In this document: positions 36,481 through 49,019 of the stretch, in pieces
Layout of the letters: the number at the start of each line of letters is the position of its first letter
Position numbering within the stretch: the first letter of the stretch is position 1
NCBI GenBank assembly: GCA_036872755.1
Contig: JAVHNS010000001.1
Coordinates: forward strand, 3,100,001-3,164,000
Reading direction: 5' to 3'
Source: Orbilia blumenaviensis
Lineage: Eukaryota; Ascomycota; Orbiliomycetes; Orbiliales; Orbiliaceae
Length of the DNA stretch: 64,000 nucleotides
Position numbers and translations under genes: made by a program
Notes under the pieces: model-generated
Database searches by the model: none
What the model saw: the letters and a program-made list of their open reading frames with translations, nothing else
What the model was told of the DNA's origin: nothing

Positions 36481-37264
36481 AGAGATTCCTTTCAGCTCCA
36501 GGGATGGATGGTATTCTGAGCTTGCCAGCAAGTTGCACGAATGCCTACTATGTGAACGACGTAGCCTCTTTTTTCCTTGTGTTTGGTCGATAACTTTGTT
36601 TTTTGAAAGAATAGCGGTTGTATTATGAAGAGATTATAATGGGAGTTGGAATTAATCAGGTCACAGTACCATATTGGGCTGTTTCCAGAGAAGTATGCAC
36701 ATTAATGCATTTGGATAAAAGCACTTGAGGTCGCATTGGATAGAATTTTTTGAACAGGAAGGGAATACCAGTGCTAAAGACTAAACCATTAGTAACAACA
36801 ATGCATAGCAGTGCCCAAAGACCTATGCTATTAGTTGTAGGGTAATTACGTAAAGAGGAAAACATCAAAACCTTAAAGCCCACAATCACAAGCCGGGGCT
36901 TGGGAATCCAAGGTTTCGGTGAAAGAAAAATTATAATACGAGAAGAGCCAGCATAAAAGGAACAATGCCACTTTTTGTTTTGCCGAGGGTACAAAGAGAA
37001 GGGAGAGACAAAAAAAATAATAACAATAAAGAAAGGGGTACGGTACAAGAACAGCAGACGACGCCTATGTTCACCAAAGCTCTATAAAAAAAAATAGTAA
37101 TAGTAATATAATTTGTACAATCAAGAAGGGACAATATCTCGGGTAAATGTACTCCCGAGTTCGGCATCGTATCTCGTTTTGACGTTTGACTTATACCCAC
37201 CAAAAGACGTCGTAAAATAGCAAAAGGCCGTATACGCGGAAGCGCAAAGAATTTCGAATGGTGT
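36481..37264. other. Convergent 3' intergenic
   Basis: 784 bp between the 3' ends of the ARF-GEF gene (plus) and the mannosyltransferase gene (minus). It is A/T-rich with several A-tracts around 37010-37100. No gene is seen. Confidence 0.55.
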
Positions 37265-39139
37265 TTATGCGAATTGGGCTTCTTTCTTAACTGGCTCAAC
37301 TGGTAGCTTGTTCTGCTTTACCCGACCATTTTCGTGGCCCTACACATGTTGTTAGGATCCAGAACTTAAAGGAGATCGGAATCATGCTGTACTTACCACA
37401 ACTTGGCCATGTTTCTCCTCGTCCTCAGTCGTAAGAAGTCCGACTCCAGGTTCATCAACGTGTGCAATCGGGCCTTCCCGACTACCGCGTAAATCTTGGT
37501 TTGGTGTCTTTCCTGACGTATCTTTTTCAGCTCCACGAACAGGCATGGCTCCCTTCTCAACCTCTTTGGCTTTCAAGGCGGCGTTTATAATCTCTTTCTG
37601 GTCTTTATCCCAGGTGTCCTTGTCTTTCTTAATATCCCAGCCTTCCTCTAATCTCGTCTTTTGCTCGGCCTTTTCCTTCTCTTCTTTCTCGTGTGCGAGT
37701 CTCTGTTCTTCCATTTCCTTCATATGTTTAAGGTCATCCAGTGATGGCTCGTAAAGATGCCATATAGTATAATGCGGCAGTCCAATGACGGTAAATTTCA
37801 TCCGGCGGCACATCTGTTCGATAAAATCAGCCCCGGGTATCATCAAAGCAAACCAAGGTCAGTTTTTGATCCTACCTTTCCAAATCCTTCTGTTTCGGCG
37901 TGTTTCTCAAAACTGAACGCGGGAAAATGCGCACCGGCTCGGAATACCAATGCTTTCGCCAGGATGCTGACACCACCGACTCCATCAAGCTCCATCTCTA
38001 CATCAGGATCACCTCTAGGATCCCTGAGATAGGCTAAGTGGGGCCTCCAGGTAGCATATTCTGCATAACCTTCAACGATAACATCATCTTCACCGAGTTT
38101 TGCGGCGAGCTCCAGACCTGTCTCTGATTCTTGCCAAGAGTTCAAGTCGTACGGTTGTTCATTCCCAAGCCAGTCAGGAAGAGGTCGCCAGACATCTAAA
38201 AGAGTTCTAATGTTAATTCCCAACCTGCCGTTTCGTAGTATATATATCAACTTACTTGGAACAATGACATCTTTGTTATGTCTCATCAAATCCTCCAAAA
38301 TGGATGTTGGGGCAGTCTCAACATCTGCATCTCTCCAGTAAACCCAGCTATGATGTGGTTTTAGAGTAGCATTCAATAACCAATTTCTGGCACGTGCCAT
38401 TAACTTTCGTCGGGGCCCTTGTGCAGCAAAACCGTGTCTATTACTGAAATCTTGCCCAATAGCAGCCCCGAAGTCCTTTTCGATGACCGTAATTTCGCCA
38501 AACCATTGATTATGGTCGGCATCGCTTTGTTGCTTCTTCAATAATTCGTTTAACAGGCCCATGGTGTTGTCTTTCGAATCCGAAACGAGGAATGCAAGGT
38601 CGATGAGGTGATGAGGGTACGTAAGGTTACGGAGATGGCTGAAGAACATGGGCAGATGGGCTTCGGCGTCACGGAGAGGCGATAAGAACAGTATCCTTTC
38701 ACCTTTTTGCCAGCCATTGGCAGAACCCTGATATAGCGAAAGATCATGGTATTCAACACCGGGAATGTCCTTATACAGCGTATATCCCAATCCGACGGCA
38801 GAGAAAACGGAGAATCGCAGAGACGGCGACACTAGTAATGAAAATCCAAATACAACGAGGAATATAATGCCGAGCTTCAAGAATAAACGTCTTCGAGCAT
38901 ATGCTGACTTTCGAAACTTAGGGCGATATTTAGAACTATATTACGACCCACAGGATTAGATTGGTTAGCAGGGATCTTAGACCATAATTTCCAAGCGACA
39001 CGGATAGGCAGAGTCCATACTCTTGAGGCGACATTGCCCATGAGTCCTCTCTATAGTAGCTCGCGTGGCCATTTGTATACCCGTTCGAGTAACCATTCGA
39101 ATACTGGGAGTGAGAATGCCGGCTGGTGGGTAGCGACAT
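37265..39139 (-). CDS. Anp1/Mnn9/Van1-family mannosyltransferase (mannan polymerase subunit)
   Basis: Five minus-strand exons: 39139-39021, 38935-38256, 38195-37876, 37813-37397 and 37339-37265, giving 536 residues. It is a type II Golgi protein. A Ser/Tyr/Asn-rich cytosolic tail and basic stretch (YRPKFRKSAYARRRLF) precede one membrane anchor (GIIFLVVFGFSLLVSPSL, about residues 60-78). The lumenal GT62 domain has KGERILFLSPLRDAEAHLP, the metal-binding DxD in VYWRDADVETAP (about residue 241), WRPLPDWLGNEQPYDLNSW and HFPAFSFEKHAETEGFGK. A charged extension rich in Glu and Lys follows. Family members extend alpha-1,6-mannan chains on N-glycans. The length is near yeast Van1 (535) and longer than Mnn9 (395), but I cannot decide which paralog this is. 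Confidence 0.92.
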
Positions 39140-42100
39140 TGTGTACTGCAGGGCGATGGAGCCCCCGAAAGAGCTGCTAAAAGTGTAGGAAAACCAGACG
39201 AGCGTATAAACCCTCCAATCCCCGCGAAAAGCCCTGCTAAAGGCTATACGGGAAGCTCCACCAGAATTCTACGAAAGAGTGATGCTTCCAGTGGTATGCC
39301 GAGATACCGTTCAGTGATGGATGGTGGAGCCGTTGATGGCGCGGCGGAGGGTGCGAAGTAACGAACGTGTTGTAGCAGCAGCTGGGCGGCCGAAGAACGA
39401 AGGGGTTGTTGTGCGTTGGATTGAAGTCGTCGTCGTAATTTGAGACCACCTAGCAGGTATCGGCCACTTCGTACGTCGCCAACTTTCGTTTCCCCAAAGC
39501 TAAAACTGCAATCGAAAAAGTATCGCAGTAAAGAATACCAGGTGCGGTCGGAGGGCCCGTCGAATTGTTGAATGCTGGCCCGCGAGGTCGTCTTTTTCTT
39601 CGCCTGAATTGCTTATTCTATTACCGTTGCATTGGACATCAAACGAAGGCTGTTAAGATTAGTTAGGACCCGCCCTCGCACACAGATTCAAGTTGAAACG
39701 GGCTGCCAACAAGAGACGAGAAAGACGAAGAAGAATGCTGCGTTCAATTCCTCGCTTCCTTCCCTTCTCTTCCTTTCTTTCTTTTAAGGGGGGATGACAT
39801 GATGCTAATACTTTAGGTTGTTTGGCCCAGAGCTGCAGAGAATACATACCAGTCAAGGCATTGCAACCGACCTAGACGTGAAGATCTTGCTCGAAAGTGC
39901 ATGGTGGCCACCTGCGTGAAAATACGAAACAAGCAGTAAGGTTACAGAAGTAGGGGACTTTTCCCGCCATCCTTGGCTGTTGCTATTCCAGGAATTTAAA
40001 AAAGCTTGTCGCTACGTTGCGAATGCAACCTTTCGCTTTCCAGTTAGCTCTAGCTCGAGTTGTCGAGAAAGGGATATGCCAACATGCTTCGATGAGGGCT
40101 TCAAGCTTTGACAGCCTGCCACTGACATCTCGCGCCAAGGCTGCGACCTTCGCTTTGCATGTGCGGCATCAGCATGCAGCATGGCGTATTTGATCAGTCC
40201 AGTATGACGCAAAGCAGCTGCACGTCAGATCGAAAAACACCGTCCGGGCTCAGGCTAGTACTACACAAAAACTAAATGGTTCAACTTCTCGTGGCTAGTA
40301 CGTAAAAAAACTACTTATCATCGGGTTCACCAATTGGTCTACAAACTTACCGCCAACTCGTGGGGTTGTGTCCTCGACTCATTCCATATGCACATGTAAG
40401 GGCTCAAAACACCAGGTGCCCGGCTTTGCCAGTAACACACAAAGTTACTTTTCAGCCGGGTCCGATCAAACGATTTAGACTGCGACTAGGGGCACACAAA
40501 CGTGGCTTTCTTAAAACTTAAATCCAAAGGGAGGTGGTAATATCACACGTACTGTTAGTTAAACTAGCACATATACTCAATCCTATGCTTCATAGCATAA
40601 CCGGCAATTGGGGGGTGATTTATTGGGATTCGAAGCCATACTGCCTCATATATACCTAGGTACCTAGACCTTCTGCAATATCGCTGCAATGCACCATTCT
40701 GTCAGCCAATTGCCACGCCGACCCATACATTCAGCACCTATTTCCATCCCTAAAGCATATTCCAGCCCACCTGAAAGTTCTACACAAAGATGAAATGCCT
40801 AGAACTTGAATGAAATTTTCAATTTAAGCGCAGCGGCGAAGGATCGATCTCGAGATTGTTCAAATCGGTCGCGGAGTAATCGGTATTATGTATGTCTTTA
40901 TGATGTTTTACGACTTTTCTTTGCAGCTACCGCTAAATAGCTACTTCAACAGACCTAGCTATTAAAATTTTACGCCCAACACAGCAATCCTCGCGGGACC
41001 AGTTTTTGATTCAAACATATTTTCCTGCCCGTGTCGTGTGTCTGAGCTAGGTGATAACCAAGCCTTATATAGAAACGCAATAAACTTGCGATCTAGTACA
41101 TCAGATAACACAGAAGGAATCTAGGTTCAAGACAACGAAGGTAGACTATGGTTCTTCTTCCCAATATATATACCGTTTCCTCAAACCCCCTGCTGCTGCC
41201 GCTGCTGTTCATTACCAATAATTACAGCCACTAGAATCAACGAGATGACTAAAATTCTACAAAGAAAAGTTTATATTTAATGCTTAACCGTGTTGAGATG
41301 TGTTGAGATGTGTCATTTTGCGAACATATCTGCTATGTGAGCTGAGTGTCAAGCGCAAAAGACTGAACTAATTGAATTTAAATACGATCTTATTGGAGCG
41401 TACCCTTTAACTCCGTGGCTTTGCTACAAAGATACGGAAGCCTTTGAACGCTCTAGGTGAATCCAAAATGCTTTCATCAACTATGTTTACGTAACAATAC
41501 CAGATATTTGCGACAGCTGAGTGGCTCGTAGCTAGCTGTGTGTTGTACTGAGATCGACAGACACATCCAGATGAAGATTGTTTTGAATTTTTCGAAGTGT
41601 GGTACTGGTAAGTCTAGTGTATATACTAGGTACCTACTGATAAACCTAAATCTTCTATAGAGGCTGTTCTACAACATGGAACAATTAAGTGCAGACGCTA
41701 GAATTCGAGTTGGAGGTTCCCGTTTTCCAGAACTCTTTCGCAGTAATATCGGTATTATAATATATTAATATCTCAATTAATACATTTATCCAGCATGCCA
41801 AGCCCTTGAAAAGAGAGGATTGTAATGGATACCCAGGTAGCTAATATACCTAGGCCTCTGCACAGAGGTATATAGCTACTTAGGTAAGTAATTGATTACA
41901 TAGACCTGATTTTTTATAGATTCTCACTCTTGGGTTGTAATGTTATAACGTTATAACTTGAATCCAACTACCTGGCTCATTACTTATACCATGCATTGAA
42001 CAATCATGACCTGGCTAGTAGCCGGCGGCCGGCCTGCCTCCATGTCAATGCCACCGACAACAGCTATTGTCATAGCGCTCGTATACGCGTAGTCCGAGGT

Positions 42101-45054
42101 CTATTTGCATTCGGCACTATAGTCGTGGAACTACTATGTACATGTCACCAGACCAAACCACATGTGATTGACTACTTCTTACAATAGGTTTAGGATTATG
42201 CTCTTCATACCTCGCTCCGATGCGGTACAATAGCGGATCGTCTTAGCCCTGGAGTTTAGGTGCGGGGGCAAACCCACGCATGCATCCTTCCATAGAGCTC
42301 CGACTCAGATCGAATACCCACATCCTACACAAGCTTTTTTTTACTCATAGGCCCACATGAAAACACTTACTCAAGATTTAGCCAAGAAACCCCACCGACC
42401 TAGAAGCTAGAGACGACATTGTAGCTATAAACCAACACACCTCCAGTCGGGTAAATACAATACGCACAGGCTCGAACCGAAATGAAGATAAAATCGATCG
42501 TACTTGAGTTAATAAGTGCGATAGCGAGATAATAAAATACCACAAGTAGCATAAACATTTCGTGCCATCAATGACTACTAATCTGTATTTGGTGTTCTAC
42601 CTGTATCTAAATCCGGAAACCTTCGATTATATATTATATCCGCCTTCTACCCTGATTTGGAGTTTGCATTTGACCGGTGATAGTTTTCTCAGATCTCTCC
42701 GCTGCCATGATCCATCACAAGTACTATGAAGATATTTGGGCAGCCACTATTTATCTAAAGTGCCATGAAATTGAGGAGGTTTCTAGCCATTCGCCACTGG
42801 ATAAGGATATCATATGATATCACCATTCAGCCCTCGGAGTATTATTCTCTAATAATGGTTTTTGAACGATAAGCTAACCATATGTACAGCGGGCTTTGTA
42901 TTTGAGAAACCATGGATAGATAGGTTCTATTTATCATAACAATATTCGATGGGACTCCAAAGTCTTAAGATGTTTTTGACTGAACCCATAAGCACCAATC
43001 TGGAGGAGGTTGGATCCATAGAGTCTTACGGTCAGCTTGGAAGTCATCCGCTACTGACTAGATCACGATCGATATCATTTCGGTTGACAGCAACCGTTTG
43101 ACCGCTAGCCGTGGCTTCCTCAAAACAAAAAAGTAATATGTTTAACTCATGTTTGTCCAGCTGCATGGAACCACGGCTGCATGTCTGACTTTTTGGTGCC
43201 TGGAAGGGGCCTTTTAGAACGATTGTGGTGTGATAACATGGTGCATTGGGTGACGGGACGCTGATAATTAGTGCTGGGGGATATGGCAAGTCTTAGGAGC
43301 CATCTTGGTGAGCTGCAGCAAACTGCAGCTGTATATTCATATACCCACCTTTCACTGTATTAGGACTGTGACTATATAGTTCATTCTAAGGTATTCTGAA
43401 ATACTCAAACGTAATTCAGAGCGTCGGGCGCCGTGTCCAGGGTACTGCCTAAATATTTAAGGGTGTGTATACCTAAAACCGATTCGATTAAAGGCTAAAT
43501 TAGATAACTACCTAGGTGTATAATGCTGCGGTTAATTCGATCACATATTTAAGCATCGACCTTTAAATGAGACTCTACAGCTCTGCGTATCCAAATGTAC
43601 GTACATACACATATAGACTTCCGCAACTAGATTTCATACATTTTTAAAATAATATCCATAAACCTATAAATAAGAGATAGTCGAAGATTGGTTCTTTTTG
43701 TGAGCATCATACTGGTGCGCAGTGGATGTGCTTGAATGCGCACATTGGGCTTTGTGGGCGTAAAGTATCCACATTGAAAAAGCCATAGGCGCGCTAGACT
43801 CTATTGATAATGACTGTTCCAGTAATTCCTCGCGCATCTTCCGCACTGCGGTGGAAGCATACAAAATTTGTCTTAATTTCAGAGGTTGGCTGTGTCTGCG
43901 AACCTAAGACCACAGAAGGAATAGCCCCCCAAACGGGTCACTCAGAATTCCTGCAGTTGCGATCCGCTACCAAAGTATTCACCACGGACCCAGGCTGGAG
44001 CAGACTAGCCTCCTGCAGGTGCAAATTTCATCGACACAAACTGCGCAGGGCCCCTACCTTCACCGCGGTGTATCGGACGAAAAGAATTATTTGCGGGGCG
44101 AACCGACTCAAAATTTTTCGAATTTCCCGACAGAGCACCGCGATTGAGATTGGAACAAGCTGCTTGGCAGGAGTAGAAACCCTTCAGCTAATACGACAAG
44201 CTCCAACACGTTAACACACGAGAGAATATTGCAATTCGCGGTAAAATAGTAACCGCTTCACGGCGGGATTTTGTTTTAAAAAACCATCACGTACACTGGG
44301 CATAAACATTTTTTCCAATAAAGTAAAGGAGAGAGAGTATATTTCACGCTGAAACTGTCCCTGGAACTGATTTATCGATAAGCGAACAAAATTTAAAACC
44401 TGAATATTAGTATATATCATGGTCACTCCATCTTTATATCAAGGTTTCAAGATATCTCTATACATAGGATACGACGACTGGGCTGACAGCCTCCTGCATC
44501 GTTAATTACAATGCAGCGATGCCGATTTCCAGAGCACAAAGTTATCAGTTCGGCGGAGGGCTCGGCGCCGGAATTGTCCCAATTGGCCGGGCTGTGGACA
44601 TTTAGTTTCTCCACATTTTGGCATACCTACCGTGACGAGCGGTGGCATTAGTGCCCATGAGTTCGCCGCCGCTTCACCATACCAGTGCAAGTCGACCAGC
44701 GCCTGGCCGGCCGTGTGAATTAATTTCCATATCCTCGCGGTAAGAAACAAAAATTCTAATCTCAAATCTATCTAGCATCATGATCATATCACAATGATAC
44801 TCACGCATGAACAAGTCAGCCAAAGTCAATTATTGCTTCGACGGGATATAGGTGCCGATGTCAAAGCAGTGGGATAGCAGCCTCCTTCTCAAGCAGATCT
44901 CGCCATAATATTAAACATATAAATATTGCTGTCCCCTATGGATATGCATTCTTGTTTTTGATAACCACCATCAGTATCACACGCCTCAGCAAGGTCACCG
45001 CTCAATCCATCAGTACTCATTTCTGGGAATTGCTTTGATACATAGAACGTCAAG
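39140..45054. other. Long gene-free region
   Basis: About 5.9 kb with no ORF that I can connect to a family and no tRNA or rRNA seen. Several palindromic CCTAGG-centred motifs occur (about 40653, 41624, 41847 and 43510), along with short TA-rich stretches. At about 43,800-44,750 the base composition looks less AT-rich, and broken open frames on both strands have no recognisable product. It could be a worn-out gene or simply a long promoter region for the WSC gene. Confidence 0.45.
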
Positions 45055-46280
45055 ATGCAGCTGAAATCTCTTCTTTTGGCCTTCGCGGCAACCGCCGTCA
45101 TGGCCACTGCTGTCCCAGAGGATGTTGAGAAGCGTTATAATTACTGTAAGAGATTTTGAACATTATTTTCCATAAGGCATGGCGTAGGGTTGGAGCACTG
45201 ACTAATATTCTATTAGATGGTGGTGCTACCATCACTAAGTGGGCTACTAAACATGTGACCAAGACCACAACTTGCACCAAATGGTCGAAGACACGAACAA
45301 TCACCAAGACGAAGACCAGCGTAAAGTGGTCAAAGACGACGACTCGTACCAAGTGGGTCACAAGGACAAATACCAAGACGAACACTAAGACGAACACCAA
45401 GACTGTCACCAAGACTGTCACCAAACCCGTATCCACGAAGACTATTACGGCAACTAGTGTCTCCACTTCGACAAGTACTATCACAAGTGTTTCGACTGCG
45501 ACAGAGGTGCAGTCATCATGCGCCCCTACTACGACCGCACCTGGACCAAGATACGCCGGTTGTTACCAGGAGAATGTCGAGAACGAGGGCCATATGCTTA
45601 CCCAGGATGCTCTTAATGATGGCGACATGTCCGTCAAGCGCTGCCAGGATCACTGCATCGGGAAGGGTTATCCATTGGCTGGTCTCACCAACGGAACGTA
45701 AGTTACAACTAGAAATAATATCGTTGTATTTGCACCGTGCTTACAATACATCCCAACGTGAATAGAATTTGCGCCTGTGGAACCAAACTCGAGCAGTCTT
45801 GGTATGGGGTTCTCAAAGATGAAGAGTGCGACGCCCGCTGCTCTGGTAACACCGTCGACCCACGGGAGAACTGTGGTGGTACTGGTGCCTTCGATATTTA
45901 CCTCAATGCTCCAACTACTGCGGTCAACATTGGATGCTACGACGACACTGGCAGCAGGGGTAATCTCCTTTCTGAGGGATACTACATTGACCCTGCGATG
46001 ACCCCAGAACTCTGCCAAACCAGCTGCTACGCCCAAGGCTATACCTTCGCCGGCCTCAGGGAGGGAGAGTAAGTCAAATTGAGCTCACACTATTTTCATC
46101 TGTCCAACTCCAACTAACGTATATTTTAGTCGTTGCTACTGCGGCGATGACTTCGTCTGGCCACCAAACACTATCGCTGACCCTGACTACTGCGACTCGA
46201 CCTGCAAGGGTGACGTCCTCAAGACTTGTGGAGGTGTTGGCTTCCTTAGCATCTGGGGCTTCAGCGGAACCCCTGCATAA
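45055..46280 (+). CDS. Secreted protein with Thr/Lys-rich repeat and two WSC domains
   Basis: Four exons: 45055-45145, 45217-45697, 45766-46068 and 46130-46280, for 341 residues. A signal peptide (MQLKSLLLAFAATAVMATA) is followed by a short pro-segment ending in a Kex2-type Lys-Arg. Next comes about 100 residues of Thr/Lys/Trp-rich repeats (TKTNTKTNTKTNTKTVTKTV; repeated TKW) grading into Ser/Thr, probably heavily O-mannosylated. Two WSC carbohydrate-binding domains follow, about residues 142-235 (YAGCYQENV to ENCGGTGAFDIYL) and 245-335 (NIGCYDDTG to TCGGVGFLSIWG), each with the usual eight-cysteine-type pattern. No GPI tail or transmembrane helix follows, so it is probably secreted into or through the wall. 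A glucan-binding role is inferred from the domain. The Lys-rich repeat makes the linker strongly basic, which is unusual. Confidence 0.9.
45240..45440 (+). repeat. Imprecise coding minisatellite (ACC/ACN-AAG units)
   Basis: Within the WSC gene, short units such as ACCAAGACGAAC and ACCAAGACTGTC are tandemly repeated, giving Thr-Lys-Thr-Asn and Thr-Lys-Thr-Val tetrapeptides. Reading frame is kept throughout. Repeat number is likely to vary between strains. Confidence 0.75.
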
Positions 46281-47520
46281 GAGATTCATTTATATACGCT
46301 ATCGAAGTGATACCCCTTTCCTTCGTTGATACCTTACTACCGAAGATGATCACCCTTTCTCTTTTTTAATTTTCAGGGCCAGTTTCGCTTGAAGGCCCTT
46401 TGCGTTCTTCTATCTGCGAACTCGGCGTCCGATGCTTGTATTTCAGATTTAATGACGGGCATATGTTAGATAATTTCTAGTTTATATATTATATAATTCC
46501 TATATTCACAGATTCTGCTCGACGCGTAGACGTTACCAACATATATAGCTTTAGAATCCGATATAAATAAAAGGTAATATCGCTCCCACACCGATTCGTA
46601 TGCATCAACGTATTCCCGCCTGATTTACCCGACCCTTTCATCTATAGGCCCATTGTAACATTGCGTTTAATTTTCAGGGTCAGCATAACCTCAAGCCGAA
46701 CCTTTGTACTCAAATTTACTAAGCAATATATACTTAATCATATAATTGTATTCCCTTACATCTAAATACTAGTTAGACATGCAGACCACCCACCACTGCG
46801 AGAGCGACACTCGTGTGGATGTGTATATAGGCATACGCTAAACTCAAATACTTTATTTAAAAATATTAAACACTCCGAATAAAATCTGCTCCCTATGCCT
46901 CCTAATATATCGACGCACCGCGATGTATTGACCCTATCTCTACTTACGGAAATCAATCAATAGCATTATTTTAACCTCATCTGTATGTATCTAGGTATAT
47001 ATATCTACAATTAGCTGGAGCTCCTAGGTCTTCTACCGTGACTATTATATGCTGGTATTCTCCATTGTTTTCGGATGTATACCACCATGCTACGCCACTT
47101 CCGAAGTACTCAAGTAATTGTTAATACTATCTTGTAGTATGTACATAAGTAAGTACTTAGCTAGCTTAGTTATTGGTGTTAATCATTCTTCAGTTACCAA
47201 TGGCTGCTTAGTAAGTAGGTGAGTGCTTGGAAATGAAGACAGCGACAGTACCACCGCATGTTCAGTTCAGGATTACACTACACCACACACGCATGTAATT
47301 GCACACAGCAATCTATGTCGGCCAAAATATATCAAAACGATATATCTTGCGAAACCGTGTAACATACATATATTACAACTTTAGTAGTTTTTTTTTTTTT
47401 AGCTTGTTTATATGTAAAGTGTCAATTTAATTTCTTTTGTGGCAGCGGAAACGCGATTTTATTGAGAAAGCCACAGCACCGGCAAAGGGGTATTATTTAG
47501 TTAACTAGGTACAAGTTAGC
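46281..47520. other. Intergenic, no supported gene
   Basis: AT-rich region downstream of the WSC gene with no coding content seen. A T-homopolymer lies at about 47388-47400. Confidence 0.5.
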
Positions 47521-47767
47521 CTGCCCAGTTCGTCAGAGGCTGGAGAAAAGCCAGCCAGCCAGCCAGATAGCTAGATAGTTAACGTACTAACTCATAATTC
47601 CATATGTTTTATTTAAGATGCGTATGTTATTAGCTACAGTTATACGTATCAATATAAAAGAGGTAGCCACTGATCTTTTCGCTATTTAGCTGTTTAGCTG
47701 TCTGGCTGTTTAACTCTCTGGCTGTCCGTCTGTCTGGTTTTTCTTCAGCCTCTGACGGGCTGGGCAG
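47521..47767. repeat. Imperfect inverted repeat, possibly MITE-like
   Basis: The left arm begins CTGCCCAGTTCGTCAGAGGC at 47521. The reverse complement of the right arm (ending 47767) begins CTGCCCAGCCCGTCAGAGGC. Across the first 34 positions the arms differ at four sites, all C/T or G/A. Further inside, similarity fades in CCAG/CAGC-rich sequence. The spacer is about 120 bp and non-coding. No target-site duplication was identified. Confidence 0.6.
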
Positions 47768-47960
47768 ATTGGTGGCAGGCTGGTGGCCAAGCATAATTAT
47801 GAAAAATTAACACATTTATGCCTCGCTTAAGTATACCATACAAAAGGTTCAGAACACACTGAAGTCAGAAACACACAAGAAGCTTTTAAGCAAAATCTTG
47901 GTATGATAGAAATCTGGTATAAATACGTTAATTTAACATACCTATTAGGTACTATCAGAA

Positions 47961-47980
47961 TATATATATATATATATATA
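47961..47980. repeat. (TA)10 microsatellite
   Basis: Twenty bases of alternating TA immediately left of an inverted-repeat element. Confidence 0.95.
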
Positions 47981-47981
47981 C

Positions 47982-48157
47982 TTGATTTTCTTAAGAGAAT
48001 TATTAGTGGGTTTGTTGCCAGCTTGCCAGCTTCCCTGCACAGCTACCGGCACAACTATTAACCTGTGTATCAACGAGGCCGGCTGCCAGCTTAGAGCTAG
48101 CGGGCAAGCGGGCATGCTGGCAACAGGCCTACTAACAATTCCCTTAAGAAAAATCAA
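47982..48157. mobile_element. MITE-like element with about 45-bp terminal inverted repeats
   Basis: The left end reads TTGATTTTCTTAAGAGAATT at 47982. The reverse complement of the right end (48157) reads TTGATTTTTCTTAAGGGAAT. The arms stay aligned through GTTGCCAGC, with one indel and five substitutions, all transitions. Total length is about 176 bp with no ORF, as expected for a non-autonomous element. A (TA)n tract abuts the left end and a 22-nt A-tract (48156-48177) the right, so a TA target duplication is possible but cannot be read cleanly. Family is not assigned. Confidence 0.65.
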
Positions 48158-49019
48158 AAAAAAAAAAAAAAAAAAAATTGTCTAATGGTAATAAGGATGC
48201 TAAATTAACGTATTTATATCAAATTTCCATTATGCCAAGATGCTCTGACCCATTTTGTCCGCCATACTTAAGTTGTATTATATACCCATTTTTTTTTTTT
48301 TTTGCGAAGTTGTAAGATATATTTTGCACGGTCTTGTATTCTATATCATTTTGACACATTCTGGCCACCATAGCAATCGCCTTGGCTTGGAGCCCTCTAT
48401 GTGTATAGGTATATGCATATTTGTGGCGTCGTTCCAAGATTTTAAAACTAAATGCCACGATTTATAATGCTCAATCGATTTCAACTCTATATTGATATCG
48501 ATACGTCCCTACCATCTATAAATTTTCCTTAATTATCCGTGGCCAGTAACGTTAGATCGGGCAGGCTTTGGAGTTCATAGTTATCCCAGTAGCGTTGCGC
48601 CGTAGTTGGATAAACTCTTGCTCAAGTTAACCTATGGTCTTCAGCACTGATCAGATCATCAATATTCTAATTGCCCCAGCCCAGGTCAGCGCCAAACCAT
48701 TCTTCCCGATTGTCGGTTGTGCTGCATCAATATCACAGGTACTAAGGTTAACGCCCAGGTCACCAAACTCTGCGAAATTGCGAGACCCTAATAGGTCGCC
48801 ATCACACTACGCCGATTCCTATGTGGTATTATCGGAATCCCAAACTTGGTTTATATAACGTATAGCTGGATATTCATATTTCCCATTCCTCATACTACGT
48901 ACTACAATTACAACTTCAGCTATCGGCTGAGGTAACATAACTCAAACGTGCAAAACCCTATCAAGCCACCGCAACACTGCAAAAATTCCAACAAAAACAA
49001 CATTATTGGCTTGCACACA
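48158..49019. other. Intergenic upstream of EH-domain gene
   Basis: Contains homopolymers (A at 48156-48177; T at about 48290-48303). No gene is recognised. The open frame continuing upstream of 49020 starts with GTG at 48948 and is probably leader. Confidence 0.5.

Noticed and set aside
43804..44214. 136-codon plus-strand ORF in the gene-free region
   Set aside because: No recognisable domain, and competing open frames on the other strand; not supportable as a gene.
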